Below, in pieces: positions 23,701-36,000 of a stretch of 64,000 nucleotides of DNA. The stretch covers positions 3,100,001 to 3,164,000 of the forward strand of contig JAGMVK010000001.1 of NCBI GenBank assembly GCA_020747065.1, in the 5' to 3' direction. The DNA is from Cadophora sp. MPI-SDFR-AT-0126. Taxonomy: Eukaryota > Ascomycota > Leotiomycetes > Helotiales > Ploettnerulaceae. The stretch's first letter is position 1, and every line of letters begins with the position of its first letter. Both the position numbers and the translations under genes were made by a program. Below the pieces are notes generated by a model. That model was given only the letters and a program-made list of their open reading frames with translations, was not told the origin of the DNA and searched no databases.

Positions 23701-24295
23701 TGGACAGATGGCCCATCGCCCTGCTTTCCCTGGTATCAACGAGAATGGAGTTGAGGATAGATACCCAAACCTCAGATATGGCCAAGCCCCTCTACCAGCC
23801 CCTACTCCTCAACGATCCGGTGGTCAATCAATGGCTGCTCATCTCGAGATGAACAATGTTCACGGTGGTAGACGTCCTGTCCATCAACGATCCCAATCCG
23901 ATATTGGTGCTTTTGGCTATGGTCGCGAGTACTCTCCTTCCATGTCGTCGGCATATGGCCCCCAAGCTGGTCACTACAGCCACGCAAGCTATGATCAAGG
24001 TTACTCGTCCCGTCGTTCGGATATGGACAGTCGCTTTGATGGTATGTCTCAACAGTTCTCCCGTCGTCCAGATCAAGATGGGCGGTTCAATGAGATGCCT
24101 CAACAGTTTTCTCATGTTCCGACGCATGGTAGACACCAGAGTATGTCCATGATCCCCTCGACATCGGTGTACCAGTCTTCAGCGTACTACCCCCAACAAC
24201 CAGCCACTCAATACCAAAGCATGCCAGCTTCCCTGCCACGCACCCGTATTGTTGAGACCCAAGAAGCTCATGATGTATTTACGAGCAGGCGCTAG
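20782..24295 (+). CDS. Probable fungal regulatory protein of unknown function (MDVTSLLN N-terminus, conserved Cys/His-containing central domain)
   Basis: Exons 20782-21512 and 22591-24295 give 811 aa. The first exon would stop two codons past the donor (CC|GTGAGT). Joining it to the acceptor CACAGCAG at 22590, 10 nt after the branch site TGCTAAC, restores the frame, and the second exon is open upstream of its first ATG. The protein begins MDVTSLLNANS, an N-terminal pattern I associate with several fungal transcription regulators. It has a Ser-rich exon-1 region. The compact central domain, about residues 295-370, includes ILCMYIPNCDTGSQLRKAIS and VWVHYCRKHYQRSRYRN, with Cys and His residues that could bind metal or nucleic acid. 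The C-terminal half is disordered and rich in Gln/Pro/Tyr/Ser. I do not recognise a characterised family. A shorter isoform starting at 22691 or 22706 is possible. Confidence 0.7.
21513..22590 (+). other. Unusually long intron (1,078 nt)
   Basis: Ends are GTGAGT and CAG with TGCTAAC before the acceptor. All other introns here are roughly 45-110 nt, apart from the 302-nt intron of the hydrolase. It holds only short frames without motifs. An internal promoter or alternative exon would explain the length, but none can be shown. Confidence 0.7.
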
Positions 24296-26475
24296 TTGGT
24301 GCGACGATTCTCCTCAGCGATGATTTCCTTCCACTGTACATCTTTGGCGATGCTTTATGACACGACGTCACTAGATGATGCCACCTACTACTTTTATCTC
24401 TCTCTAATACCCTGGAACTACCTTTTCCAAGGGATTGCTCTGCCTCAGATTGAGTCTGTTGGCGCCAGCAGTCTCTCATTGTAATTACAAACCGAACCTC
24501 TCACGACTGACAAACAAACGCATGGCATGGTATGGATGGTGGGTTAGACGGATGGTTAGGATGGAACGAGACATGAGATCTTTTTGAGCAACATTGGCGC
24601 CAAAATTTCGGGATCTTTTGGTCGGGGGAGCGAGCAAAAATTCAAGCACTCATTGGGCGGCGTTCACACAGGAAGGGAGGGTAAACTGAACCTGCTAGGT
24701 GGTCCCTGGGGGATACAAACCATGATTTTGTTTGCCGTTTCCTCCTGCTGGTTCTTCTTCTGGTCATCTTGGTGATGGGATGGTTCGTACTTGACATCAA
24801 AAGTCTTCAGTACGAAAAACTGCGATGCTTTTCTTCTCACCATTGAAGGTGCTTCTTATACAGTATTAATATTGAACAATCAATGATTTTTGGCCTTTGG
24901 CCACTGAAGTATGCTTGCTATTATTGAACTTGATTATGGTGACTTGCATTTGCTGGAACCTGGAATCCTCTTCTCCTTGAGCATATATTGTTCTTTGCTT
25001 GAGTACACTGTCAAATCACACCACTTCTAATCATCATCTATCTCATGTATCCAGTCATTAACATGAGACAATTACAAGGGACCTCGAGAACACCTGCCAT
25101 AGTCTACACCTCCTTTCCATACCTAGCCCACCTAGCCTATACCTACCTGCCAAGCCGGCAATCAACAGCCAACTCCCTACTTGTTCTCCTCCCTCGTAAT
25201 ACTCACTGTACAGTACAGCACGTACAGCCTGAAACCTCTGTTTACCAACACGTTTCTGATAAACGCCAGCAAGATAGAACAAGATACTAGAAGACTCCAC
25301 ATTGCGGGAGTGGCTGCATCGCATGCCATATTTCCTGTAGCTAAGAGCTATCATGGATAGCTTGATCGGACACTTGCATCTCTATGCACGCCATCTGCGG
25401 CGCTTGTGCGTGTGCGTATGTGCTTGTCGATGTGTATACGTATGTATGTGTATGCGACGGAACGATGCAGGTTGTTGCGATCAAATGGAGAGGAATCGGA
25501 CCGAGGGGTAGAAGGGTAGAGGCGATACAGGTGCTTTTGTGCTACGTTGTTGTGGGTGATGTGACTAAGCGTCGGAGGTGAGTTGTGAGTAATTGCGTCT
25601 CAATGTCCAGTGTAACAGTATGCAGAGGTCTCAACGTGTGTGTACTGAGGCAGGGATATTTGGTGGAGAGAATACTTGGGGTCTTGGACTTGGGTGGGTA
25701 AGTGTGGATATGGGCGGTTGGGTTGAGTTGAGCTTGGTGGGCTTGGCGAAGATTGAATGGTGATTTGAGATCATGCAATATGATGTCATTAGGAAGAGAG
25801 TGAGTAAATTTGTTGCTGTTCAACAGCAGTAACGTTTGAGTTATTTATAATATATTTCTATTGTTTGTTTGGACATTGGGGCTGAAGTTGGAGCCTGTAT
25901 TGGTTGAGGGGGTCCAAGGGGCAAAACAACAGGGAAGGATCAATCGAATATGATATTATGAAGCCGCATTGATGGCATTCTAGGGTGGGTTGGCAGGAGC
26001 AATGTTGTGCTATGTACTACCCCCAAGTCTCGTTGTTTACTCTGGTGACCATACACTTGTTGCTTTATAAACACCACAAATGAAAAACTTCTATCAAACC
26101 AAAGGGAGAAATAATACTGTAAGAAGATGAAGTTCTTATAGAAAGAATAAGTATAAGATGTAGACCTTGAAAAAAACAACGCAATATACAAAGAAGACGC
26201 TAGACAATTTAAAATGGGGAAGTGGGGCAGTCACGAAAAGGGGTTTAAGCGAGCGGACTGTAAATTGTCAACACGCGAATACAACATCGGAGAGAAGACG
26301 CGCCGATTCAAAGGCAAGGATCAGTATGGAGAGTTTTGGTATTGGAATAATAAAGAGTCACGATGAAATGAAGGTAAATATGAATACAATCAGAATTGGC
26401 CATTTGGCTCCGAGAGCTGGTCTGCCTCCTTCTGATGCTCATATTGACGCTGGTCGATATTCGATTTGATTCTAT
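24296..26475. other. Intergenic, convergent 3' flanks
   Basis: 2.2 kb between convergent genes. Only short unsupported frames are present. The stretch around 25840-26200 is AT-richer. No repeat, RNA gene or relic recognised. Confidence 0.5.
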
Positions 26476-28186
26476 TTACGGCCCAGGATCACATTCTTGA
26501 AACATTGCCCGATTCAATATCCAATTCTCAAACATATGTTTCGCCTCCGCTGGCTTCTTCTCATTGACCATATGTCCAGCACCAAAGAGTCTCGCGTAGG
26601 ACAATCGCCCTGCTCGGATGTAACTCGCATAACCGGGAGACGATGGGCTACTCAGTTTCTTATATGTTGTCTCTGCGCGAGCAGCGCATTTTTTGAATTT
26701 TGCTGTCTTGGTTCCGAGTGATGGATCTGGATCAGTCTCCGTCCAGACAGTGTTCAGAGCTGTATCCTTTACCAGCGTAAATGGACATATGAGATCCTGA
26801 TCGCCCTGACCTAAAGTTAGTAAGGAAATCATAATAGCTTCTCTACCATGGACATACTGCGTAGAACAAAAAGTCAAACCCCGCGTTCAATATATCCTGA
26901 ACTTCTGGGATGAAGCTTTTCACTTGGTCCCCAGACCTATCGAATCGTGTCATCATTGCTTGGCTACCTAGACTCCATGTGACGCTCGTAGGCACTCCGA
27001 ATCTAATTTTACGATTGCGGTTGTTCATGAAAGGAGTCCATTTGTCCTTGAAAAATAGGTTTCTGGCTTCAAAACTAGCGTGGTCTTCATTGGCGTCGTA
27101 CACATTTCGTCCAAACTTGGCTGCCCAAGTCTCGCTCCATGCATCTTGACAAGCACCGTAATACTCACACGGTGGCTTTTTACCCGGACGTCTGCATTCT
27201 TGGATTGCCGCTTTGCAGTCGCTGATCCACTGCGGCATCAGAGAACAATTGCTCTGTACGGCTGCAGGTGTTGACCCAGGGAGAGTGAGGGGCGGTGCCG
27301 GACCGCAGAGTAGCTTAAATGTGGCTTCGCCTGCCAATGCCGCATCAGTCCACGCATTGCCGATCACGAATGACTTGAGATTGAGATTTGTAAGTTTCTT
27401 ATTGTTGATCAAATAACTGCCGATTGCCGGGATCCAGTGGCCTGAATAGCTCTCCCCGGCGATGTGGAAGTCGCGTCCTGCAAAGGACACTTGATTTCCG
27501 TTGAGCTTGAAAGTAGTCGATGGAAGGAATAGAGTGCTAATAAAGGTCGAGATGTCTATTGCTGCTGTCTGGCTGTCTTCGACGTTCGGTCTGCCCCTGG
27601 AGTAGCCGACCCCAGAGGGCTGTTCAAGGAAAACCCAAGTCAATTTCTCAGTCATTCGGAACTGATTTGTAATGAATTGTACAGCATCTGTTCGAGCTCG
27701 GTTGATGATCCTTGGCCCCCATTGATTGAATAAGCCGTATAAGGATGATGAACCAGGCCCACCGTTCATCCCTGATATAATCGAATTAGAGTCAGATCAT
27801 ACAAAATGTCCCGTACAGTTATCACTGCAAGGAAAAGAGATATCAAGAGACTTTAACTACATACATAGTACTACGGGATCCTTTGTAGGGTCAGTCTCGC
27901 TCATCACCACCCAGAAGAAGAGTTTGACTGGATTTTTGCCTGCTCCAGCCGGAATCATATAGCCACAAAATTGGTTGTTTACGGGAGCTCCATTGATGTC
28001 TGCATCGATCACAGGATCCCAAACTTTCTGAATGCAGATTGTGTTATTGCCTTTTCCGTTGTCGCTGAAACTCGATGAGCATTCTGCTGCTGCCCAATCC
28101 AGTTCCTCACCTGACAAAAGCGGTATTTGGAGGGGACTTGCGACAATACATGAGATGCAAGAGAGCAAAGCAAGAAGAAAATTCAT
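26476..28186 (-). CDS. Secreted serine carboxypeptidase, peptidase family S10
   Basis: Exons 28186-27865, 27771-26858 and 26805-26476 encode 521 aa. The N-terminus MNFLLALLSCISCIVA is a signal peptide, so the enzyme is secreted or vacuolar. It removes C-terminal residues from peptides. Family landmarks: oxyanion-hole WMNGGPGSSS, FLEQPSGVGYS, catalytic Ser in GESYSG (about residue 215), catalytic Asp in AGDQDLICPF formed across the last intron, and catalytic His in GAGHMVNEKKP. The third-exon acceptor was chosen because GCA|GGC GAT restores the AGD motif. Cysteine-rich segments after the nucleophile fit S10. The usual NPYSWN-like stretch before the EQP motif is replaced by a divergent sequence, suggesting a carboxypeptidase S1-like subgroup. 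It lies upstream of the A-D locus in the same orientation as A. Confidence 0.88.
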
Positions 28187-28762
28187 AGCGTCAGTCTTAG
28201 AGCTTTCATCTATAGCCCTTTAATGACGAACGACGGACAAAATATGAATATGTTTTCGTCGTTTCGCGGCGTGAGTAGAGGGCGGGACTCAACGTCGTCT
28301 ATCGGCATGACAGAGCGCGAGCGTGATCTCCCAAAGCTACAGATGCTACTTGTTTGACAACCAAACATAGTAGCTGTTACAGTTCAGCTCAGCTCCTCCT
28401 TGCCAAGTACTGGGCATGTCTCTGAAAATGCAAGGCGTAGGAGCTGAAAGTCATGTGGCTGATTCAATGGAATGTGCCGCTGCGATGGCTTGGGAGAGAT
28501 TGCGCATCTGCAAGCGTTCGGAGATACTGAGCTGGCAATATTCAGCCCTATGTCAGGGTCCGAGCCTAAATAAATTTTACTATGCATCTTTTCTATGTGA
28601 CATCCAGTGTACATGATGCATATACGCCAACACTGAATTTGTTTATGATAGGCAATCTGGTCTCGCTTGAAGTCCATGGTTGGCGATCTCACAACACAGA
28701 CAGCCAACATGCCTGTAAATTGCACATGTTTTTATACAACAACTAAGCTACGGAGAATATCC
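28187..28762. promoter_or_regulatory. Carboxypeptidase promoter region and 3' flank of gene A
   Basis: 576 bp between two minus-strand genes. It should contain the 3' UTR of gene A and the upstream region of the carboxypeptidase. No individual element assigned. Confidence 0.4.
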
Positions 28763-31700
28763 TTAATCTTCCACTTCCTTCTTGATGACAAAGTACTTTC
28801 TCGGATCAGTGATACTGACCACCTGTAGCCCACTCGGATCTAGCTGATACCTCTCCCACATATCAATCCGAGCGAATCCAAACTCTAGATTTTGTCTCTC
28901 ACCTTTGATCGTAAAAAACTTCTTCACAGCCGTTGTAGGTACATTTACTTCTGTGAGAACGAAACTTATCTCATTTGTCTTGTTGTCGTTCATCTTGATC
29001 ACAGGGTTTATCTCGGCGCTGCGTGGAATGAGCCGGATCTCGAGATATTTTGGTGTTCGGCTGACGAAAGTGACGAAACGTTGATTGCTGAGAAGTCGTG
29101 CACGTCCTTTCCAGTCTTTCGTTATGAGCGCGTCAGTCTTTGTAGCTTCGTTCGGATCAGGCGTATTGGGAATGTGAATCACGATCTCGCGCAGCATCTG
29201 GTTGTTTCTCGGGTCTGTGCGATTGATACCTTTTCTCATAGAGAAGATGAGGTCTAAACAAAGTCAGTCGAAGAACAGGGGACATGTGTAAATAGACTCT
29301 GTACATACCAACAAGATATTTGCTTTGTGTTGGGATATAGTCTCCCCGATCATAGGCCCCATTCTCGCGTAGTCTCAGGCCTCGGTAGTCAACAAAGACA
29401 TTCATGGTGAAGCACTTCTTCGGCATCATATTGATGGGTACATTGCCTGTATCTCTATCCGCTGGCATGATAGGATGATCTACCACAATTACTTTGCCAG
29501 CTTGACCAGGAACATCTGGGCGGACTGGAATTATTGGAGTTGGCCCCTCAGCAAGCGGAGGTTGTAGTGGAGGTCCGATGGGATCAGAAGTGCTGGGAGG
29601 TTGAGTCGGCTCCGGCTCAGGAACTCTGGATTGGACTGGGGCAGCCCAAATTTTCCGAATTCTTTGTACTTTGTTCGTGCTCTGAGCATCCACCTTTGGG
29701 TAGATGATGAAGTAATAAGCTGGATCATTGAGTTCCAATGCCAACTCAGCCGAATTGGGCACGAAATCCACGTAGCCCGATCTTGGATTCAGGGGGTCTG
29801 CACCTGGTTGCTGCTGGATTCCCTGATTGACTACTTTTGCAAGTTCACCAACTTTTAGTACCCTGCTCTCGTCATCGATTTGCTTTGCCGCCTCTGTTCC
29901 TGGTTCCAGTGATTGCAGGACTTTCCATTCCCCTGATGGCACGTCCTCTTTTGTGGTGTACAGATGGCGCAGCCTAAATTCGAACTTATTCTCAGTTGGA
30001 TCATAGGTATGTCCGAAACTGAAGCGTTGCTGGTGAGGTGGTTGTGACAACACAATTCCAGAGCGATCCGGATGCGCAGAATCAAACTTTGCTAATTCTT
30101 CTGGTGGTCGGTCCAGCAGGCAGAGTAGAGTATGGTCATCAGGACGTATCCACTGACATACTGGAGCTCGCTGGTCGTTGTCATCAATAGTGTTCCAGTT
30201 TACCTGGCGAATAATATTAGCAGGTGCTGCAGGTCGCAAGCAGGCAGGGGCTTGAGCAGTCATGAAAATTGCATACAGTGATTCTCAGATCTGGCATGAC
30301 TTTGACTATCTGGCTGCGGAGAACAAATCCGTAATGTGGAATTTGTGGTTTGATTGATGTGTTTGGCACAGTTGTCGATAGGTAGACATTGTAGAGTTGT
30401 TTGACGGCGGTCTTTACCATATCGTCATCCTTCTCAACATGATTTCCCACACTCAGAGCACCATCGATTAAACAATCCATCCAAGTGTCGTCGATGTAGA
30501 AGAACCGTATAGACTCTTCTGGAATGAAGGTAGGATCTGGAAATAGAATATGTGCCGGAATGTTGTTTAGGTAGAGACGGTCAGTGATCCATTTCAAGAT
30601 TATGGCCCAGTCTGTGTTATTTTCACCGGAGACGTTGAACTCGTTAAAGACTTCCTCGCCAGCTTTTGAAGCTACTGTCACCTCACTGAGAACAGCCTTG
30701 GACATCGCAGCAGCAAGTTGAATGTTGTCGAGGGCTGTGGTAAGATGCCGGTCGCCAACTGGAATGACCCTGCGAGGCGGGACTACATGATCCCCAAGAC
30801 GTGATCGTATGGATATGACTCCATCAAGGACTTTCTTGAGCGCATCGGAACGTGAGAGGAGCCCATTGAATTGTGCTCGGGCAATAGACGCAGCGCCATT
30901 GTGAATTTGGCTCCGAAAGCGAAGCAAAGCGGCACTGAAGGACGTATCTGATATTGCAAGGGTCTTGCCAAAATTCCAAGCAGACGAGTAGGAAAGATCC
31001 ATCAATCCTGTCTTCTTGTCAAGAATTTGATAGTTTTTTGATGTGTTTGAGCCAGTTGGCCAATCTGGACTTGGAGAGGATGCCGGCTTGATAGGCACAA
31101 GTGGGCCCCGAGTGAAGGCGGCTGTGACTTCGCCAGTCTCACAACGCCAACGGGAAATAGTATACCCATGCCTCAGTCGTGAAGCAAGCAATTTGCTTCG
31201 AGGCTGTTTCTCAGGATCCAGCTCATTTTCAAGAGCCTCGATGATAGCATCATTAGGTCTCAGCATCTGTCTGTTTCCCGGTTTCGATTGGAGAGGCGGT
31301 ATTTGGTCAGCGGAGGTAGGGCCATTTTCATTTCCAACGATCGCCATCATAGTATCGATGAAATTGATGGGATTCGGCGGGAGAGCAGTATATGTCCACG
31401 AGAAAAGTGATATCAGACCGATGCGTTCCTCTTTCTGTGCATCGGATGGCCCACCAGTTGCATCCCAGCCCTGTGCCTTGATGGTGGAATGAATGCTTTC
31501 AAGCGAAATCAGGTGCACGACTTGTGTTGTTGGAGTCGGGTTCTTGAAGGCACCCGTCCGAGCCGAGATAACGATGCTGAAAAGGCCTTCTTCTTCAACT
31601 CCGGCATCTGGGCAGCCGATGGTATTCACATTGCGAACATGAGCTAGGTACTTGTTTGACTCAACATCCTTGCATAATTTGTAGAAAATATCCTTCTTTG

Positions 31701-32550
31701 GATAAATGACCTGAGTTGTTTCCTTTGACCGTCTTCCAGTCTTGATCTCCTCCAATCCAGCTGGATCTGACTGATAAATTGGGAGCCTGTTGTTCTCCTT
31801 GATTGCGAAGTAATCCTTTGCTAACATTGAAAAGGCCCCACTAGCAGGCTGGCGTTTGATGTCAGCCGTTGCACTGTCCAAGTCCGCAAACTCAGGAACA
31901 CCAAGATCTCGTGCTTGCTGCGCAGAGTCCAGTTTCAGATCTTCGACATCGAAGACAAGCAGGCGAACCCATGGGACCATTGATCGATATCTCATCTTAT
32001 CGCGGTCTTCAGTTGGGTTGCCTTGACTGTCCAGTGTTTTGCCATCCACATTGAGATCTGGATCTCTCAGTCTTGCCCTATTCAGCGGATCATCATTTCC
32101 ACCAGCAAACTCGGTGTCGGCATCCCGTTCCCACGGGAAATGCGGATCATTGATCACGATATGAGGCAAAATGCGTCCCTCATCTTGATGACCCTCTGGC
32201 GGGTAAAAACTATTGACCAATTTGGGGTCCAGGCTGAACTGCGGAGCCATAACCTCAAAAATTTGTTTCTCTGAGGGTTGAGTATCAGGTAGGCTCGCCG
32301 TCCCTTTTCGGTTACATATTCGGAGGCTTTGTTCATTTTGTTGACCTTTTGTGGAAGATATAAACTGCTCGGCGATGATGCAATAGTTTCCAGCTGTCAG
32401 ACTTGGTTTATAATATGAAAACAGTTGCATGAAACCCTTTGGAAGTGTGGACTCGTTATCACCAGATATACCCCGAATCCGCCTTTCGAGGTTTCTCTGC
32501 GTCAGGAACCGAGGGCCATCCGGATTTCCACGAGTTGTTTGGGCGACCAT
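28763..32550 (-). CDS. Gene A: large protein of unknown function (1219 aa), partner of B and D
   Basis: Exons 32550-30277, 30203-29309 and 29253-28763. The first intron (73 nt) has GTATGC, a TGCTAAT branch and CGCCAG, and joins DLRIT to VNWNTIDDN; the second (55 nt) has GTATGT and TTTAG. No signal peptide or membrane span is visible. Exon 1 is a mixed alpha/beta stretch with distinctive segments: FMQLFSYYKPSLTAGNY near the start, RHGYTISRWRCETGEVTAAF and GLMDLSYSSAWNFGKTLA in the middle, and FPDPTFIPEESIRFFYID at about 665-685. Exon 2 contains a proline-rich linker (about 950-985). I recall similar segments in uncharacterised bacterial and fungal proteins but cannot name a family. It shares a 491-bp divergent promoter with B. 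A further 5' exon at 32756-32592 is possible. Confidence 0.7.
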
Positions 32551-33041
32551 GGCGAGATGAGTGCTGATGAGAACTAATTGCAGCCGCTCACGATCTGAAG
32601 GCTGTAGAAGTTGTGAAGAGATCTTTCAATTTGAAAGCCAGATATGTCACGATCACTTGAGCTCAGGAACGTGAACTTTCTGGCTGGGACAACATTCAAT
32701 CTTCCTGCCAAGTACTCGTTGAGTGCTCGCTTAATTCCCAAGGATTTCTCGTACATGGTGGCTTAACTTTCTATCGTCAGCTGCCTAGCTGCTGCAGCCA
32801 CAATACCATGGCGCATTTGGTGCCACTACTTCTCACTTTCAGCTGAAATTTAATGTCTCAGCCGTTGTGAGAATATTGGCAAACACCGAAAACTTGCAGG
32901 CATCCAGGATGAGATTTCGGAAAGTTCTTGGAGATGACCCAAATAGTAGCCTCATCGGCAAAGCTCGAGTGCTCGCTGTTGAATGTTGAGGTGTATCTCA
33001 ACTTGGGATTTTGAAGCTCTACTTGGGTGGCCAATTCTGCT
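32551..33041. promoter_or_regulatory. Bidirectional promoter region of genes A and B
   Basis: 491 bp separate the two start codons. A short minus-strand frame (32756-32574, starting MYEKSLGIKRALNEYLAG) looks protein-like and may be a first exon of A. Otherwise this is the sole space for both promoters. Confidence 0.55.
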
Positions 33042-36000
33042 ATGATGGAGAACGTTGCCATCCCAATCCATCTTTCGGCCTTTGTTCTCACGCCAGAGTG
33101 TGCTGAGAGCGATGGCCCCGATCGAATTGGTATCTTGACACAACCAAATTATATGGGACTCCGGCTTGATGAAGCCCTCATGCAGCATGACTTGCTGGAT
33201 CACGTTGATTTTCATCTCACCTCACCCCCAGAAACGAATGCAAGACTTACGGATATTGGAGCTGCCCTTCATGATGCTGATCCTCCACCCTATCGTCGCA
33301 ACCGAATGGGCGTCTATCTCCACTGGAGCCTTCCAAGATGTTACAGAGCCGCCCAGAAGACAAAAGAGAGTCAATCATCATCGGGCGTTCGTTCCGATGA
33401 AGAAGCAGATGATCTATCAACTCCGCAGTTCCCCACTGTCCCGAATCGATGGCTCGTGGTCCGAAGGCTGACAAGCCAGCAGAGCGACGACGGCACCATC
33501 TTGCCAGAATTTCAGACTTGGATTGTGGAAAGTAACAGGGTCCGTAGAATTCAGGATATCGATGACACTGTTGATATTGAGGTCGAAGTAAGCAACTTCA
33601 TGCGAGGCAACACAGATCCAAGCGATCCAGATTGGAGGAAAGTACTTGAGCGCCAAGCGGAGATCTGTATCGGAAAACGAAATGAGTACTCAGGATGGCC
33701 TCATTCGAGTCCTGTTTGGAGAGAAGAAGAGCGGGGTGCCGAGACCGACCCGGATTTCATGGATCTGACAGTTCTCAGCTCATCAAACCCTATCTTCCCA
33801 GACTACACACCCCACAACGGAAGTGTGTTTTCAATCATAGACACCTTCAAATACCGAGCTCCAGATGGCTCTGCGAAATATCTTTTGGAGGCGAAAGCTG
33901 ATTATTTTGTCATCGGTTGGAACGCTCTTTCTAAAAGTGATGTGATGGAGCCCCCAGAACCGACGAAACTTCAAACAACATTGGACAGTCTCAACCTCTC
34001 CCTCGCGATCCCGACAGATGCCTCAGAAAATGAGAAAGAAAGAATCAATTCTTTACTGGAAGTTAGTGGAAAGGCTCGGTCTGTCATTCATGGGGCGATA
34101 TATGGAGTCCCGTTCAAGTGGGGCTCCAAACCTCCCAGTAAGGCCAAAAAGGTCGCTGATAAATTCGGCCCTAGTTTCACCATGGAGCCACTTTCGGCTG
34201 GAGTAACACCGTTAGATGGTATCATAACGTTTCTCAGAGCTCATAAAGGAAGCTCTGAAGTTGACACAATATTTGGAGATGATACTGCCGACGAAGTTGC
34301 CGAAATGGTGCTGACCATGTCCGATTTGCTGTATGCAGCAAATGACTCGTTCGATGAGCGAGCGAAGGCCCAGGACATCAATACCTACGACGCATTGTAC
34401 GGAAAATCCATCTCATCAGGATATCAGTGGAATTTTGCTGAGGCTTCCGAGGCTGGGAAGCCTCCAAAGTCACCAAGTCCGGAGCAGTTCGCAACTCTCC
34501 TGGATCTTAACGAGAAGCAGGCTCGTTTTGACTCCTTGGATAGGAAGCTCGTCCAATTAAGGCATGACTTGTTTTGTGAATGGTGGAAGTACGTCAGCGA
34601 CAAAACAAACATCCTGAACACAATCCAAGACAGGTTTCGTGCCAGAGTTAATGACCTAGCCGATCAAATCCGAAAGCTCGAGAATTCCACTTCTCTCTTG
34701 ATAGCCGAACTCGAACAAGCAAATCAGAACCCGTCTTTCAAGAGAGTGACCGAAGACCCGTTTTACATGCGCAAGGAGCCGACGGTGTGTATTGCCGGAC
34801 TGGAGTCAGGTTGGCCAAAGGACTTCTTGGATATACTCCCTGTGAGGGTTGACAGTATCTTGAGACCAAGCGAATCTGGTCTTGAACAAACAATCTTTCA
34901 AGGTGTCGAGAGTCCATTCCCAGCTGCGATACAGGCAACAGCGCTGAAGATCCTTGGAGAGTACAAAGCCCAGACATTGAACTCAGTAATCCAGTCTCCT
35001 CGAAAAGGATTTCAATACTGGGGAAATGAAAACCCTTTTGAGCCGCTATTTCTTGAGTGGGAGGCACTGTACTATCACATCGACCGTTCCAAATGGACTA
35101 TAGGTGTGAAACCAAGTCCGGTAGGGCTTCCAACTTCGCACCTTCGGTACGGTGTTTCCGAAATCTTATCTCAGGATCCGCAGAATCAACGTGACCGTAG
35201 ATGGATCAGCGGTCGAACATTGATCTTGCCTCAGCCGATATTCTCTTTGAAAGCCGCTGTCAAAGCAGTCCTCGACAGCGACCCCAACTCTCCATTCAAG
35301 GATCCTGTTGCACAGGCAGAGCTGATGCGCGGACTTGACATGCTCCAATTTATGTCATGTCCCCTTTCGGGCCTGCAAGAGCATCTCACAACTCAAGTCA
35401 TAGGTACTCACGTCAAGCCGACGATAAATAAGCCAGGCAAGACAAACATACCTCTAGTTCCGGCGGCGCAGCCTGACATAGGCTTTACGCAGGATGTGTT
35501 GAAATTGATTGACTCTATGAGGTAACAATAGGATGCTCCGAACATTGGGATGTGCTAAACGCTGTCAGTGACATGACCCCTTACGGTAATTTGCAGGATT
35601 TCGCAGCTTCGGAGTACCCAATGCCGCCTTTCAAGTCTGTAACTCATGGGCAGCTCATTATCACTAAGGTGAGAGACCATCATTGGAATCAAAGATTAAT
35701 TACTAAGAGGCTTTAGTTGAATATCATCGATAAATTTGGTCAAGGCGTCGCATTACCTGCCCCGAAACGGAAACTTCGGATTCCCCCGGACGTCCCAGAG
35801 TGTGTACACCCATGCCTTAGCGACTTCCTTATACCCGACATCGTCAACAATCAACTCAACACAGTATACCCAGAGCTACAGGCTCCAGATCACGGGACCT
35901 GGCCGATGAGTAGGTTCATGCAATTGACGCCAGCAATCAACCAAAATTCTCGCTTAAATGCAACTTTTGTCAACAGATCAGAAAGTACCGGTTTCCCATT

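Noticed and set aside
26805..26858. Acceptor at TTTAG for the last carboxypeptidase intron
   Set aside because: Using the AG six bases later (GGTCAG) restores the catalytic-Asp motif AGDQD; the earlier AG would insert two residues into it.
28763..30263. Gene A as three separate genes (three overlapping frames)
   Set aside because: Two short introns with good donor, branch and acceptor signals join the frames into one continuous protein.
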